A stretch of DNA of 61,851 bases from Sedimentisphaerales bacterium (lineage in GTDB: Bacteria; Planctomycetota; Phycisphaerae; Sedimentisphaerales; Anaerobacaceae). This document shows, in pieces, positions 51,788-61,095 of this stretch. The first letter of the stretch is position 1. Each line of letters begins with the position of its first letter. The notes under the pieces were generated by a model. It ran no database searches. It was not told where the DNA came from and saw only the letters and a program-made list of their open reading frames with translations. The position numbers were made by a program, and so were the translations under genes. The stretch spans positions 1-61,851 of the forward strand of contig JAFGDN010000044.1 of NCBI GenBank assembly GCA_016932095.1. The letters run 5' to 3'.

Positions 51788-53020
51788 TTCGTCAAGTATA
51801 TGCCCCAGCCGGTATTTTTTTGTGCGCAGGTAGTCGATATTGTGCGGGTTGGGGGTGGTAACCAGCGGAATTTGCTCGACAATTTTGATGCCGTAAACCT
51901 CCAGGCGCGAGATTTTCTTGGGATTGTTGGTGAGTATTTTAATTTGTTTTAGCCCCAGGTCGCGCAGGATTTGGGCGCCGATGCCGTAATCGCGTTTGTC
52001 GGGCATAAAGCCGAGCTTGAGATTTGCGTCAACTGTATCGAGGCCTTGTTCCTGGAGTTTATAAGCGTGTAATTTGTTTTTAAGCCCGATACCCCTTCCT
52101 TCCTGCCTCAGGTAAACTAACGCCCCCTTGCCGGCCTGCTCAATCATTTTCAAAGCCGCGATGAGCTGTTCGCCGCATTCGCATCGCCGGGAATGAAACA
52201 GGTCTCCCGTCATACATTCGGAGTGAACCCGGACCAGGACCGGCTCATCGTGCGGAACAGGTCTGCCTGAGTCGTCGAGGTCGCCGATTCCTCCCTTGCA
52301 CAGGGCCAGGTGCGGCTCTGGCGCGGAAAGCGATTCGTAGGCGATGAGCTTGAAATCGCCGTAATCGGTGGGTAAATGCACGGCCTCGACGCGCTTGATA
52401 TGACTTTCCCGCTGGAGGCGATATTCGATTAATTTGGCGATGGAGGTGATTTTGATACTGTGTTTCACGCAAAACTCCAGCAGTTGAGGCACGCGGGCCA
52501 TAGAGCCGTCGTCATTCATCACTTCGCAAATCACCCCCGCCGGTTTAAGCCCCGCCAGCCGCATCAGGTCAATCGCCCCTTCGGTCTGACCCGCCCGGAT
52601 AAGCACTCCGCCGTCGCGGCCTCGAAGGGGAAAGACGTGCCCCGGCCGGGCAAGGTCGGCTGGTTTGGCGTTGTCGGCGAGCACCGTTTGAATGGTTTTT
52701 GCCCGGTCAGCGGCGCTTATTCCCGTCGTGATTCCATCCGCGGCATCGATACTGACCGTAAAGGCAGTATGCAAACGTGCGGTATTGTCCACCACCTGCG
52801 GGTGAAGCGCCAAAGCATCGCATTTTTCGCCCGTCAGAGGCAGGCAAATCAGCCCACGCCCGAATCTGGCCATAAAATTGATTATTTCAGGCGTTACCCT
52901 TTCCGCAGCGCAGACAAGGTCGCCCTCGTTTTCGCGGTCCTCATCGTCAACTAAAACGACCATTTTGCCCGCGCGAAGGTCGTCTAAAACTTCCGGTATC
53001 TGGCTGAATTTAACTGTCAT
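51779..53020 (-). CDS. ribBA: bifunctional riboflavin synthesis enzyme RibBA
   Basis: 413 aa. The N-terminal half is 3,4-dihydroxy-2-butanone-4-phosphate synthase ([41 protein letters not shown]). The C-terminal half is GTP cyclohydrolase II with the zinc ligands in [20 protein letters not shown] and the [19 protein letters not shown] block. Together they supply both precursors of lumazine for riboflavin. All key residues are present in both halves. No FMN riboswitch was found upstream; the 48-bp gap to nfnB leaves no room for one. Confidence 0.94.
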   Translation of the reverse strand: MTVKFSQIPEVLDDLRAGKMVVLVDDEDRENEGDLVCAAERVTPEIINFMARFGRGLICLPLTGEKCDALALHPQVVDNTARLHTAFTVSIDAADGITTGISAADRAKTIQTVLADNAKPADLARPGHVFPLRGRDGGVLIRAGQTEGAIDLMRLAGLKPAGVICEVMNDDGSMARVPQLLEFCVKHSIKITSIAKLIEYRLQRESHIKRVEAVHLPTDYGDFKLIAYESLSAPEPHLALCKGGIGDLDDSGRPVPHDEPVLVRVHSECMTGDLFHSRRCECGEQLIAALKMIEQAGKGALVYLRQEGRGIGLKNKLHAYKLQEQGLDTVDANLKLGFMPDKRDYGIGAQILRDLGLKQIKILTNNPKKISRLEVYGIKIVEQIPLVTTPNPHNIDYLRTKKYRLGHILDEDL

Positions 53021-53068
53021 GTTATTAAGGATTAGCAGGAATTTCGAGTTTGGTCAAGTGCGGCGTGA

Positions 53069-54550
53069 TTATAGTTTTGCCGACAGGAATTTGTGTATAT
53101 TCTGGGCGGCCTTTTTGCCGTCGCCCATAGCTAAAATGACGGTAGCCGAGCCGCGGACGATATCGCCGCCGGCAAATACGCCTGGGATGCTGGTCATAAA
53201 GTTTTCATCGACTTCGATATAGTCCCATTTATTGAGCTTCAGGCCGGGGGTTGTCCTGGTAAGAAGCGGGTTTGCGCCTGTTCCAATGGCGACTATAACG
53301 ACATCACAGTCGATTGTGAATTCCGAACCGGGGATTGGAACCGGCCGGCGTCTGCCTGATTCATCCGGCTCGCCTAATTCCATTCTTATACATTTAATCG
53401 CTCGCACCCAGCCGTCGTCGGTTCCGAGGACCTCCACCGGCGCTGCGAGCATCTCGAACCTGATATTTTCCTCTTCGGCGTGGTGAACTTCCTCGACGCG
53501 GGCGGGCATTTCAACCCTGCTGCGGCGATAGACGATTGTGCTTTCGATTGCGCCGAGGCGTTTGCTTGTCCGCACCGCATCCAAAGCGGTATTGCCGCCG
53601 CCGATGACGCAGACGCGCTTTCCCCTGACAATCGGCGTATCCGAGTCGTGGTTGTAGGCCTCCATAAGATTGGTGCGGGTGAGGTATTCATTGGCTGAAT
53701 ACACGCCCTTGAGGTTTTCGCCGGGAACATTCATAAATTCAGGCAATCCCGCCCCGACGGCTATAAAGACCGCCTCGAAGCCCTCTTCACTCATAAGCTG
53801 TGGTATTGTAACGGTCCTGCCTACGATAACGTTGGTTTCGATTGTAACGCCGAGGGCTTTGAGATTCTCGATTTCCCTGTTGACTACTGATTTAGGCATA
53901 CGAAATTCCGGTATGCCGTAGATTAGCACGCCGCCGGCCCTGTGAAACGCCTCGAAAATGGTTACGTCATAACCGAATTTTGCAAGCTGGCCTGCGCAGG
54001 TAATACCCGCAGGCCCAGAGCCGATACAGGCAAGCTTTTTGCCGGTCTTGGGTCTTGCTTGCCCCCGCAAGCTGTTAGCGGGGGTGTCTTGCCTGCCCCT
54101 GCATGGCGTGGGCAGGGGCGTCTGATTTTGATGTTGCATCTGGTAATCTGCGACGAAACGCTCCAGCCAGCCGATGGCGACGGGCGTATCGCTTTTGCAC
54201 CTGATACAGGTTGCCTCGCACTGAATTTCCTGCGGGCAAACCCGCCCCGTTACCGCCGGCAGGTCATTATCCTTACGGACAAGCTCGGCAGCCGCTAAAA
54301 AATCGCCATTGGCGATAAGCCCGATGAAACCCGGTATATCAATTCCGACCGGGCATCCGGGAACGCATTTCGGATTTTTGCATTGAAGGCAGCGCTGTGC
54401 TTCTCGGATGGCGACCTGTTCCGACAGCCCGAGGTTGACTTCCTTGAAGTCCCTGCTTCGCTCGATACCGTCGCGATGCGGCATTTGCTGACGCGGTATC
54501 GCCAGGCGTTCTTGGGCCGTCATTTTTTTTTGTTCTTCAGTCACTCTCAA
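53069..54550 (-). CDS. nfnB: NADH-dependent ferredoxin:NADP oxidoreductase large subunit (NfnB / GltA-like)
   Basis: 493-aa flavoprotein. The N-terminal [4Fe-4S] domain has [18 protein letters not shown] and [14 protein letters not shown]. The FAD part begins [14 protein letters not shown]; the NADPH part has [11 protein letters not shown]; the end has [16 protein letters not shown]. With NfnA upstream it fits electron bifurcation between NADH, ferredoxin and NADP; a glutamate synthase small subunit is the alternative, but no large subunit is present. Start TTG 54550 with AGGA upstream; ATG 54523 is possible. Between the Fe-S and FAD domains (about residues 142-165) lies an in-frame insert encoded by two dispersed palindromes. 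Confidence 0.87.
   Translation of the reverse strand: MRVTEEQKKMTAQERLAIPRQQMPHRDGIERSRDFKEVNLGLSEQVAIREAQRCLQCKNPKCVPGCPVGIDIPGFIGLIANGDFLAAAELVRKDNDLPAVTGRVCPQEIQCEATCIRCKSDTPVAIGWLERFVADYQMQHQNQTPLPTPCRGRQDTPANSLRGQARPKTGKKLACIGSGPAGITCAGQLAKFGYDVTIFEAFHRAGGVLIYGIPEFRMPKSVVNREIENLKALGVTIETNVIVGRTVTIPQLMSEEGFEAVFIAVGAGLPEFMNVPGENLKGVYSANEYLTRTNLMEAYNHDSDTPIVRGKRVCVIGGGNTALDAVRTSKRLGAIESTIVYRRSRVEMPARVEEVHHAEEENIRFEMLAAPVEVLGTDDGWVRAIKCIRMELGEPDESGRRRPVPIPGSEFTIDCDVVIVAIGTGANPLLTRTTPGLKLNKWDYIEVDENFMTSIPGVFAGGDIVRGSATVILAMGDGKKAAQNIHKFLSAKL
54061..54119. repeat. two dispersed palindromes inside nfnB
   Basis: First: GCCCCCGC, loop AAGCTGTTA, GCGGGGGT (54061-54085). Second: GCCCCTGC (54095-54102), 9-nt loop, GCAGGGGC (54112-54119). 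Read on the coding strand, both units are followed by GGCAAGCAAGAC-like flanks, as at 36049-36080. Both keep the reading frame open. Confidence 0.8.
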
Positions 54551-54580
54551 TATGTCCTGCTATTTTTTCGCAACTTCTTG

Positions 54581-54696
54581 CGGTTGCGTTTTTCGTCTAT
54601 CGGTTGCGCTGCTCGTTTCGTCAATCGTTGGACGGTTGCGTCTTTGACGACGATATACATTTGACGTAACCGTTACGAGCCGCGCAACCGCAACCG
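54581..54696. repeat. CGGTTGCG/CGCAACCG inverted repeat cluster between nfnA and nfnB
   Basis: CGGTTGCG occurs at 54581, 54601 and 54633, and the inverse CGCAACCG at 54683 and 54689. A long imperfect hairpin can form between the two genes. Confidence 0.65.
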
Positions 54697-54702
54697 TTTA
54701 AC
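54661..54702. repeat. 42-bp dispersed repeat, copy 2
   Basis: Matches 32286-32327 at 37 of 42 positions without gaps. It overlaps the stop codon of nfnA (54698-54700), so the repeat supplies the end of that gene. Confidence 0.75.
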
Positions 54703-55540
54703 CGAGATTTTGGAGTTTGCATTTATGCTCTTCGTATTTTTTGCCTTCGTGGTCTTTATAGGTCTTAAGCCGGTCCATAAGCTCATCGAAATCGACCTTA
54801 TGGCCGTCGAATTCCGGGCCGTCAACGCAGGCGAATTTTCGTTCGTTGTCAACAGTAACCCGGCAGCCCCCGCACATACCCGTGCCATCGACCATAATCG
54901 GGTTCAAACTGACGATGGTTGGGATATTCAGCGGCCGAGTCAGTTCCGATACGGCCTTCATCATAATCACAGGCCCCGCGCAGTAAACCGCGTCGATTTG
55001 ATTATCCTGCTGGTTAATAAGCTCTCGAAGGGCGTCGGTAACAAGCCCCTTTTTGCCGGATGAGCCGTCGTCGGTTATAGTTATGAGCTTGTCGCTGACT
55101 GGGCCGAGCAGGTCATCTAAAATCATAAGGTCTTTTGTTCTTGCCCCGATGATACTGATTATTTTATTACCCGCCTGCCTTAACGCTACCGCCTGCGGAT
55201 AAACGACTGCTGTTCCGAGACCGCCGCCGATTATGGCAACCGTCCCGTATTTTTGTATATGGCTTGGCCGGCCTAACGGCCCCGCAACGTCGCAAAACGA
55301 GTCGCCTTTGCTGAGGGTCGCCATTTCAGAGGTGCTTTTACCGACGCTTTGAACAATAAGCGTGATTGTTCCTGTTGTTGTGTTAACATCGGCTATTGTC
55401 AGCGGTATGCGTTCGGAATGGCCAAACGAGCGGACAATCACAAATTGCCCGCATTTACGTGATTTGGCTATCCGAGGCGCCTTTATCTCATACCGGGTAA
55501 CATTCGGCCCGATGGTCTGTTTTTCGACGATTTCAAACAT
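54698..55540 (-). CDS. nfnA: ferredoxin:NADP oxidoreductase small subunit (NfnA / sulfide dehydrogenase beta-like)
   Basis: 280-aa flavoprotein of the ferredoxin-NADP reductase family. The FAD-binding barrel includes GQFVIVRSFGHSERIPLTIAD, the nucleotide part IIGGGLGTAVVYPQA, and the C-terminal [2Fe-2S] ligands lie in MVDGTGMCGGCRVTVDNERKFACVDGPEFDGH. This layout is that of NfnA and related dihydroorotate dehydrogenase electron-transfer subunits; the NfnB-like gene downstream points to NfnAB. AGGAG precedes the ATG. It is divergent from ftsW. Confidence 0.87.
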   Translation of the reverse strand: MFEIVEKQTIGPNVTRYEIKAPRIAKSRKCGQFVIVRSFGHSERIPLTIADVNTTTGTITLIVQSVGKSTSEMATLSKGDSFCDVAGPLGRPSHIQKYGTVAIIGGGLGTAVVYPQAVALRQAGNKIISIIGARTKDLMILDDLLGPVSDKLITITDDGSSGKKGLVTDALRELINQQDNQIDAVYCAGPVIMMKAVSELTRPLNIPTIVSLNPIMVDGTGMCGGCRVTVDNERKFACVDGPEFDGHKVDFDELMDRLKTYKDHEGKKYEEHKCKLQNLG

Positions 55541-55661
55541 ATCGCTCCTGTAATTATAGCCAACGTAAGCTGATACAGAAAAAAGGATTATACCCTTATA
55601 ATCTGCTCAATAAAATCAAAATTGCAGGTTAATGGCATAAGTTTCACTTATAATTACGGCG

Positions 55662-55760
55662 ATGAAATTTTTTGGTGCGATTAGGCGCTTGAAGCCGAAA
55701 AATAAGTACAGAAGGTGGTTTTTTGGGATTTTAATTCGATGGCGGAAGTTACGGGTGTAA
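55662..55760 (+). CDS. possible 32-aa basic leader peptide overlapping the ftsW start
   Basis: ATG 55662 opens a 32-codon frame (MKFFGAIRRLKPK..., many Arg, Lys and Trp) ending at TAA 55760, 22 bp inside ftsW. A TATAAT lies just upstream at 55649-55654. No ribosome site is evident, so this may be chance. If translated it could couple to ftsW. Confidence 0.2.
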   Translation: MKFFGAIRRLKPKNKYRRWFFGILIRWRKLRV

Positions 55761-56920
55761 TTGAAGTGGAAGATAGCGCCGGATTAGGCGAGAAAATCGC
55801 CCTCGTGGTTGTTTCCTTGATGGCGATTGGGACGATTTTTGTCTTTTCGGCGGGTGTCGACGTCGGCAAGGGGATAAATTTCGAGAAATTTTACGAATCA
55901 ACAAACCTGCGTAAGGTGCTGTTTTTCCCGTTGGCGATAGGGATTATGTCGGCTATGGCCAGGGTTGATTATCGCCGGCTGAGTATGGCAAAGGGGCTTT
56001 TAAGGTCGCCGATTACTTACCTTTTCATTTTCAGCGTGATTTTGCTCGTTATAGTGCTTTTGCCCGGAATCGGCTCCGAGATTAACCAGGCCAGGCGCTG
56101 GCTGCGGATACCGTTGGGGCCTGCGACAATCAGCTTTCAGCCCAGCGAGTTTGCCAAATGGGTCGTGATTTTCGGCCTTGCCGGTTTTTGCATCAAATAC
56201 GGGGAAAGGTTAAAATCATTCTGGCGGGGTTTTGTGCCGGCCTGCCTGGTTGTCGGAACGGTTGTCGTGCTTGTTATTATCGAAGATTTCGGTTCTGCCG
56301 CACTGATAGCCCTGTTGAGCTTTTTTGTTTTGCTCGTGGGAGGGGCCGACTGGAAACACTTGGCGGCGCCCCTGCCTTTCGCGGCCGTCGGCTTTGTATT
56401 GGCGGTGATTACATCACCTACGAGAAAAATACGGATTCTGGCGTTTCTCAATCACGACCGGTGGGCGGGGTCCGCCAATTACCAGGCGGCTCAATCGCTT
56501 ATCGCCATCGGCTCCGGCGGCCTGTTCGGCAAGGGCCTGGGAATGGGCGTGTGTAAATACGGGCATTTACCCGAAGACACGACCGATTTTATTTTCGCAA
56601 TAATCAGCGAGGAGCTTGGCTTTGTCGGGGCGGCTTCGGTGATAGCGTTATTTATTGTCTTTCTCGTGCTCGGGTTTCTGGTCGTAATGCGCTGCCAGGA
56701 CCCGTTTGGAAAACTTCTGGCGACGAGTATAGTCATGGCGGTGGGGGTGCAGGCGGCATTGAATATCGGCGTGGTAACCGTTGTCCTGCCGACAAAGGGC
56801 TTGCCGCTGCCGTTTGTCAGCGCAGGGGGAACAAGTATGCTTTTAAGCGCGGCTGCTGTGGGGGTGTTGCTTAATATAGCGTCAAAAGCCGGCCAAATGA
56901 GCTTCGGGGATGACCGGTAA
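55739..56920 (+). CDS. ftsW: peptidoglycan glycosyltransferase FtsW (SEDS family)
   Basis: About 393-aa SEDS protein with around ten membrane segments. Typical features are ARRWLRIPLGPATISFQPSEFAKW, the catalytic-loop Asp region (LAFLNHDRWAGSANYQAAQSLIAIGSGGLFGKGLG), DFIFAIISEELGFVGA and LPLPFVSAGGTSML. It polymerises lipid II at the septum together with a class B PBP. RodA is the close alternative, but coupling to murG (stop and start overlap by one base) favours FtsW. ATG 55739 is chosen; the frame is open to 55715. Confidence 0.9.
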   Translation: MAEVTGVIEVEDSAGLGEKIALVVVSLMAIGTIFVFSAGVDVGKGINFEKFYESTNLRKVLFFPLAIGIMSAMARVDYRRLSMAKGLLRSPITYLFIFSVILLVIVLLPGIGSEINQARRWLRIPLGPATISFQPSEFAKWVVIFGLAGFCIKYGERLKSFWRGFVPACLVVGTVVVLVIIEDFGSAALIALLSFFVLLVGGADWKHLAAPLPFAAVGFVLAVITSPTRKIRILAFLNHDRWAGSANYQAAQSLIAIGSGGLFGKGLGMGVCKYGHLPEDTTDFIFAIISEELGFVGAASVIALFIVFLVLGFLVVMRCQDPFGKLLATSIVMAVGVQAALNIGVVTVVLPTKGLPLPFVSAGGTSMLLSAAAVGVLLNIASKAGQMSFGDDR

Positions 56921-58026
56921 TGGGAGCGAAAACTTTTTTCTTCGCCGGGGGAGGAACAGGAGGACATATTTATCCGGCGGTCGCGGTTGCCGAGAAATTA
57001 CACAAGCTCGACGTGGACGCCAAAATTCACTTTTTTATCAGCTCACGCGACATCGACAGGCATGTTTTGTCGAAGGCCGGCTTCGAATATTCAGTTTTAC
57101 CTGCAATCGGCTTTTCCGCCCGGCCTGATAAGCTTGTTCGCTTTGTTAAACTGTTTTTATCGAGCAGGAAAATCGCCGCAGAGACGATTGCCAGGGGTCA
57201 AAACCCCGTAGTAATCGGCGTAGGCGGTTACGTTGCCGCCCCCGTTTGCCGGGCGGCACATCGGTTAAAAATACCTCTCGCTCTTATCAACGTGGATTTT
57301 ATCCCCGGCAGGGCCAATAAACTCATAGCACGATGGGCAGACAGGATTTTCACCCAGTTTGACGAGACAGCCGAATATTTCGGCAGGTATAAAAAAAAGG
57401 TGATTACTACCGGCTGCCCCTTGAGAACGGCCTTCGATAATCCCGCTCCTCAAACCGCCAAAGACGCCCTCGGCCTGGACAATGATAAAAAAATTCTGCT
57501 CATAACCGGCGCATCGAGCGGGTCGCAGAATATAAACAGGACGGTATGCTCTTTATTGGAAAAACTTTCCGATTTTGCCAATAGCTGGCAGATTGTTCAT
57601 TTAGCGGGCAGTGCAAATATCAAGGAGGTCGAGGCCGGCTACGCAAACGCAGAGATAAGCCACAAGGTTTTGGATTACCGGGATGATATGGCTGACTTGT
57701 TGGCTGCCGCCGACCTTGTTATCGGCAGAAGCGGCGCAGTCAGTGTCGCCGAATACGCCGCTTCAGGCGTGCCGGCTATTTGTATGCCCTATCCTTACCA
57801 TAGTGATATGCACCAGTACTTAAACGCAGGCAAACTCGTTGACGCCGGCGCCGCCGTTATCGTTGATGACGTCGGCGACGACAAGGACAGGCGCGAATGG
57901 CTCTGGGATGAGCTTGAGCCGTTGTTGAGGGATGATAAATCCCGCCTGCAAATGAAACAGGCCTGTAAATCGCTTGGCAATCAGAACGCGGCGGACAAAA
58001 TTGCCCGGACATTGCTGGCTGAGTAA
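56920..58026 (+). CDS. murG: UDP-GlcNAc transferase MurG
   Basis: 368-aa GT28 glycosyltransferase that adds GlcNAc to lipid I, making lipid II. GGGTGGHIYPAVAVAEKL is the N-terminal glycine loop; VGGYVAAPVCRAA, GASSGSQNIN and the donor-site block GRSGAVSVAEYAASGVPAICMPYPYHSDMHQ complete the family pattern. Its ATG shares one base with the ftsW stop. Together with murD this shows a peptidoglycan cell wall. Confidence 0.94.
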   Translation: MGAKTFFFAGGGTGGHIYPAVAVAEKLHKLDVDAKIHFFISSRDIDRHVLSKAGFEYSVLPAIGFSARPDKLVRFVKLFLSSRKIAAETIARGQNPVVIGVGGYVAAPVCRAAHRLKIPLALINVDFIPGRANKLIARWADRIFTQFDETAEYFGRYKKKVITTGCPLRTAFDNPAPQTAKDALGLDNDKKILLITGASSGSQNINRTVCSLLEKLSDFANSWQIVHLAGSANIKEVEAGYANAEISHKVLDYRDDMADLLAAADLVIGRSGAVSVAEYAASGVPAICMPYPYHSDMHQYLNAGKLVDAGAAVIVDDVGDDKDRREWLWDELEPLLRDDKSRLQMKQACKSLGNQNAADKIARTLLAE

Positions 58027-58107
58027 TGATAATGGGGCCGATTGACCGATAATAACAGCATAGCTTGTAAACAGTAAAAAGGACGGTTTTTTTGAAAGGA
58101 ATCTGGT

Positions 58108-58506
58108 ATGCGAAGCAGACAAGTGTTACTGGCGATTTTTCTTATTTGTTCAACAATAGTCATCGCAGGGTGTGCATCATCCGACGGCGGAGCCAAGCCG
58201 AAGGGGATAGCTCCCGGAACCGCCAAATACTCAATGGGCACACTTGAATCCTTTGAGGCGAAAAGCATCGACAAGGTCTATGACGCTGCATTGAAAGCGA
58301 TGGATGAGCTAAAACTGCCGGTCATTCAAAAGGGCGTGGATTCGATGTCAGGCAAGATTGTGGGCCGTGACGTAGCGGACAAGAAGATTGTCGTAACACT
58401 TAGCTCAACAACCGATGGAATGACGAAGGTATCAATCAAGGTCGGTTTGCTGGGCGACGAGGCAAAATCGCGGCTCGTTTACGAGCAGCTTAAAAAGAAG
58501 ATTTAA
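58108..58506 (+). CDS. DUF3568-type lipoprotein
   Basis: 132-aa predicted lipoprotein: signal RQVLLAIFLICSTIVIAGC. It is followed by a small alpha/beta domain: GTLESFEAKSIDKVYDAALKAMDELKLPV...SMSGKIVGRDVADKKIVVTLSS...TKVSIKVG.LGDEAKSRLVYEQLKK. This is the DUF3568 pattern of short periplasmic lipoproteins; the function is unknown. GAAAGGAAT precedes the ATG. It is downstream of murG after 81 bp and probably has its own signals. Confidence 0.78.
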   Translation: MRSRQVLLAIFLICSTIVIAGCASSDGGAKPKGIAPGTAKYSMGTLESFEAKSIDKVYDAALKAMDELKLPVIQKGVDSMSGKIVGRDVADKKIVVTLSSTTDGMTKVSIKVGLLGDEAKSRLVYEQLKKKI

Positions 58507-58565
58507 CGTGTTCTTCGAGCCAGCCGTCGTCAATGTAGTGATACGGGGGTATTAAAAAGAGATCT

Positions 58566-59075
58566 TTACGGCCAGAAGGCCGAGACGGCAACGATGAGCC
58601 AGATGGCCGCGCCGATGGTCAGTTTGGTCATTGAGCCGACCAGATGCCCCATTGATGCGCCGAGGCCGGAGCGCAGAGAGGCATCGCTGGATTTGCCCAT
58701 AGCCATTTCAACTCCTGCGGCGGCAAGCCCGGTGCCCAGGCATGCCCCGATGATTGTGCCTAATAACGGGATAACAAATGTCCCGAAGATTGCGCCAAAG
58801 ACGGCGCCAAAAACTGCGGCAATTGCCCCGGGCCAGCCCGCCCCGGCTTTTTTCGCCCCGCCGGCTCCCGCGAAAAATTCGACAATCTCGCCCGCCAGAG
58901 CCAGAACGGTTATACCGATAAGAGTGTAAACGGAGAAAATACCGTTTTCCCACTGCCACCAGGCAAACAAAGCGGTGGTTATCACCATTAACCAGTTGCC
59001 CGGAAGAGCAAAAGGGACAAGGATAAGCCAAAAGGCGTTTACGGCAACAAGCAGGATACTCCAGAAATACAGCAT
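58566..59075 (-). CDS. DUF456-type membrane protein
   Basis: 169-aa very hydrophobic protein with about four to five membrane segments. It has the glycine/alanine-rich centre typical of DUF456 (GEIVEFFAGAGGAKKAGAGWPGAIAAVFGAVFGAIFG... with LVPFALPGNWLMV before it). The C-terminal ASMGHLVGSMTKLTIGAAIWLI is also usual. The function of the family is not known. It is a single gene on the minus strand between the DUF3568 gene and the PIN-TRAM gene. Confidence 0.82.
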   Translation of the reverse strand: MLYFWSILLVAVNAFWLILVPFALPGNWLMVITTALFAWWQWENGIFSVYTLIGITVLALAGEIVEFFAGAGGAKKAGAGWPGAIAAVFGAVFGAIFGTFVIPLLGTIIGACLGTGLAAAGVEMAMGKSSDASLRSGLGASMGHLVGSMTKLTIGAAIWLIVAVSAFWP

Positions 59076-59243
59076 AGAACAATTTTAGAATCGCCGGCTC
59101 AGATACGAAAGGATAATTTTACATTTGCTGATTAATGTTCGGTGGAAAGGCCAAAAGGAACGGTTTTTGCAAGATACATAAGCAATTCGCCGAACAAAGC
59201 CGGCGACATTGCCCCGACAGAATCGGATGAAAAGGTCTTGAAA

Positions 59244-59271
59244 TTGACAATAAAATGCCGATAAGTATGCT
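59244..59271 (+). promoter_or_regulatory. promoter of the PIN-TRAM membrane protein gene
   Basis: Consensus TTGACA (59244-59249), 16-bp spacer, TATGCT (59266-59271), about 55 bp before the ATG. Confidence 0.55.
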
Positions 59272-59326
59272 GGTGCAATATGCTGGATGAAATTATCAAT
59301 AAAATATATTTTTGGAGGTTACAGGT

Positions 59327-60370
59327 ATGTTGCTTTGGATTTTCAGGGCTTTTTTTATAGTTATAATTATCGCTGTTCTGCTGGTTAATCTGACGTTACC
59401 CGAGATTTCAGGGGGCGCCGGGAGAACCGACTTTTACGCAATTCTCTGGAGCGGGCTTATTATGGCGCTGGTGGCGTTTGTTGTGGATTTCCTGACGCCC
59501 AAAAAGTCCCTTGCCGCTCTGGCGGGCGTTTTCTTCGGCCTGCTCGTCGGCATTGTTATCAGCTGGGCTTTGGCGCAGGTGTTCGACATGATTATCGACA
59601 TATATCGCATCGAGCTTGCCGTAACAGCGGCCAGGGCAGTCAAATGGATGCTCGGTATATGCATTTGTTTTCTCATAATCAATATTGTTATCCGCACCAA
59701 AGACGACGTTCGTTTTGTCATTCCATACGTCGAGTTTGCCAAGCAGACCAAAGGCGCACGCCCCCTTGTTCTCGATACCTCCGCCATAATCGACGGCCGG
59801 ATTGCCGATTTGTACAAGAGCAAACTTTTCGACGCGCCTCTGATAGTTCCTCGCTTTGTGCTAAACGAGATACAACTGATATCCGATTCAGCGGACAAGC
59901 TCAAGCGAAACCGCGGCAGACGCGGCCTCGACATCCTCAAGGAAATGCAGTCCAACACCGGCGTCGATATAACCATCGACGATACCCCGTTGCCGGACGA
60001 AGAGGGTCTCAAAGGGGTTGACCAGAAGCTGATTGTCTTTACCAAGGAACGCGGCGGCCGGCTCGTAACAACCGATTACAACCTCAGCAAAGTAGCCGCA
60101 GTCCGCGAGGTTGACGTCCTCAATATCAATGATTTGGCCAACTCCCTGAAGACAATAGCGCTGCCCGGCGAAAGTATGAAGGTCCGCATCATAAAACCCG
60201 GCGAAGAGCCGCAGCAGGGCGTCGGATACCTCGACGACGGCACTATGGTCGTTGTCGAAGAGGCGAGAAACAGAATCGGAAAGGAAATTGTGCTGACGGT
60301 TACCAGCTCCCTGCAGACATCCGCCGGCAAAATGATTTTCGGCAAATTCGAAAGTTTCGGCGGTCAATAA
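59327..60370 (+). CDS. YacL-like PIN-TRAM membrane protein
   Basis: 347-aa protein. Four membrane segments fill residues 1-125; a PIN nuclease domain follows (VLDTSAIIDGRIADLYKSKLFDAPLIVPRFVLNEIQ ... TTDYNLSKVAA) with the acidic residues of the metal site, and a C-terminal TRAM domain (ALPGESMKVRIIKPGEEPQQGVGYLDDGTMVVVE). This is the architecture of B. subtilis YacL, a conserved protein of unclear RNA-related role. ATG 59327 follows a strong GGAGGT. The terminator at 60405-60432 follows the gene. Confidence 0.9.
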   Translation: MLLWIFRAFFIVIIIAVLLVNLTLPEISGGAGRTDFYAILWSGLIMALVAFVVDFLTPKKSLAALAGVFFGLLVGIVISWALAQVFDMIIDIYRIELAVTAARAVKWMLGICICFLIINIVIRTKDDVRFVIPYVEFAKQTKGARPLVLDTSAIIDGRIADLYKSKLFDAPLIVPRFVLNEIQLISDSADKLKRNRGRRGLDILKEMQSNTGVDITIDDTPLPDEEGLKGVDQKLIVFTKERGGRLVTTDYNLSKVAAVREVDVLNINDLANSLKTIALPGESMKVRIIKPGEEPQQGVGYLDDGTMVVVEEARNRIGKEIVLTVTSSLQTSAGKMIFGKFESFGGQ

Positions 60371-60399
60371 AAATCGAATCAGGCCGGTTTATTGACTTT

Positions 60400-61095
60400 T
60401 CAGCCCCCAGGTTTGCCTGGGGATTCTTTTTTGTAAACGCATTTCGCAAATAACACGGCAGCGCCCAATACACCCGCGCCGAAAAACGTCCATGAAAAAT
60501 GCGTTGCAAAATCGGCCGATTGCATAAACCGGCCGGCGTTGCAAAACGATGCGACGATTACCAGCGCGGCAATAGAGAAGCCCAGCCAGTCCCAAGAATC
60601 CGTGATAATCGGCCTTCCCGCCCAGTCGCGATAAACGGTAACACCCGCGAAAACGAGCATTATTACCGATACGATTACCGGCGCAAGCACCGGCCCCGCC
60701 CAGGGCACGGGGATTAAAAACAAGACGTCCCAGTCCGTTATCGACGCCGGCCAGCCGAGGATGAGCTTCAGAAAAACGTAATAGAATATGTCCCAGACGG
60801 CGAAGATTATAAGAAAGTAAGCAAGGCGCTCTCGGCGATTTTGACCAATCAGTAAACAGGCGCTGAGTATTAGAACGAGCGTCGCGGCCTCCCTGCCGAT
60901 TTCGACGAGGAGCATTTTGCCCGCGGTCTCGGTAAGGCCGAAGGGCAGCAACGGAAAATCGAAGCCGGCCGGATGAAAAATCTGCCTCAGATACACAACC
61001 ACCGCCGCCTCGATATACCCAAAGGCAATCGCCAGTATTACAACGAGGATGCAGCGGGTTATCAGAGTTTTTATCAGCGTTGTAGAAGTGGTCAT
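60400..61095 (-). CDS. multi-pass membrane protein of unknown function
   Basis: 231-aa protein with about six to seven membrane helices (ILVVILAIAFGYIEAAVVVYL, AATLVLILSACLLIG, LAYFLIIFAVWDIFYYVFLKLIL, VLAPVIVSVIMLVFAGV, WLGFSIAALVIVASF, FGAGVLGAAVLF). I do not recognise a family. ATG 61095 overlaps the ispG stop in an ATGA-type junction, so the two are translationally coupled. The C-terminus runs through the terminator of the opposite gene. It may simply travel with ispG; no role is claimed. Confidence 0.72.
   Translation of the reverse strand: MTTSTTLIKTLITRCILVVILAIAFGYIEAAVVVYLRQIFHPAGFDFPLLPFGLTETAGKMLLVEIGREAATLVLILSACLLIGQNRRERLAYFLIIFAVWDIFYYVFLKLILGWPASITDWDVLFLIPVPWAGPVLAPVIVSVIMLVFAGVTVYRDWAGRPIITDSWDWLGFSIAALVIVASFCNAGRFMQSADFATHFSWTFFGAGVLGAAVLFAKCVYKKESPGKPGG
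60405..60432 (+). terminator. intrinsic terminator of the PIN-TRAM gene
   Basis: CCCCAGG (60405-60411), loop TTTG, CCTGGGG (60416-60422), then ATTCTTTTTT. The hairpin lies inside the 3' end of the convergent minus-strand gene and encodes its last residues (GKPGG). Confidence 0.85.

Noticed and set aside
51721-53068. FMN riboswitch for ribBA
   Set aside because: The gap between nfnB and ribBA is only 48 bp and shows no RFN element pattern.
53069-54550. Glutamate synthase small subunit (GltD)
   Set aside because: Sequence alone would allow it, but no large subunit is present and the adjacent gene is NfnA-like, so NfnB is preferred.
55541-55600. TATAAT on the minus strand as nfnA promoter
   Set aside because: It lies so close to the start codon that the ribosome site would be outside the transcript, and no -35 box fits.
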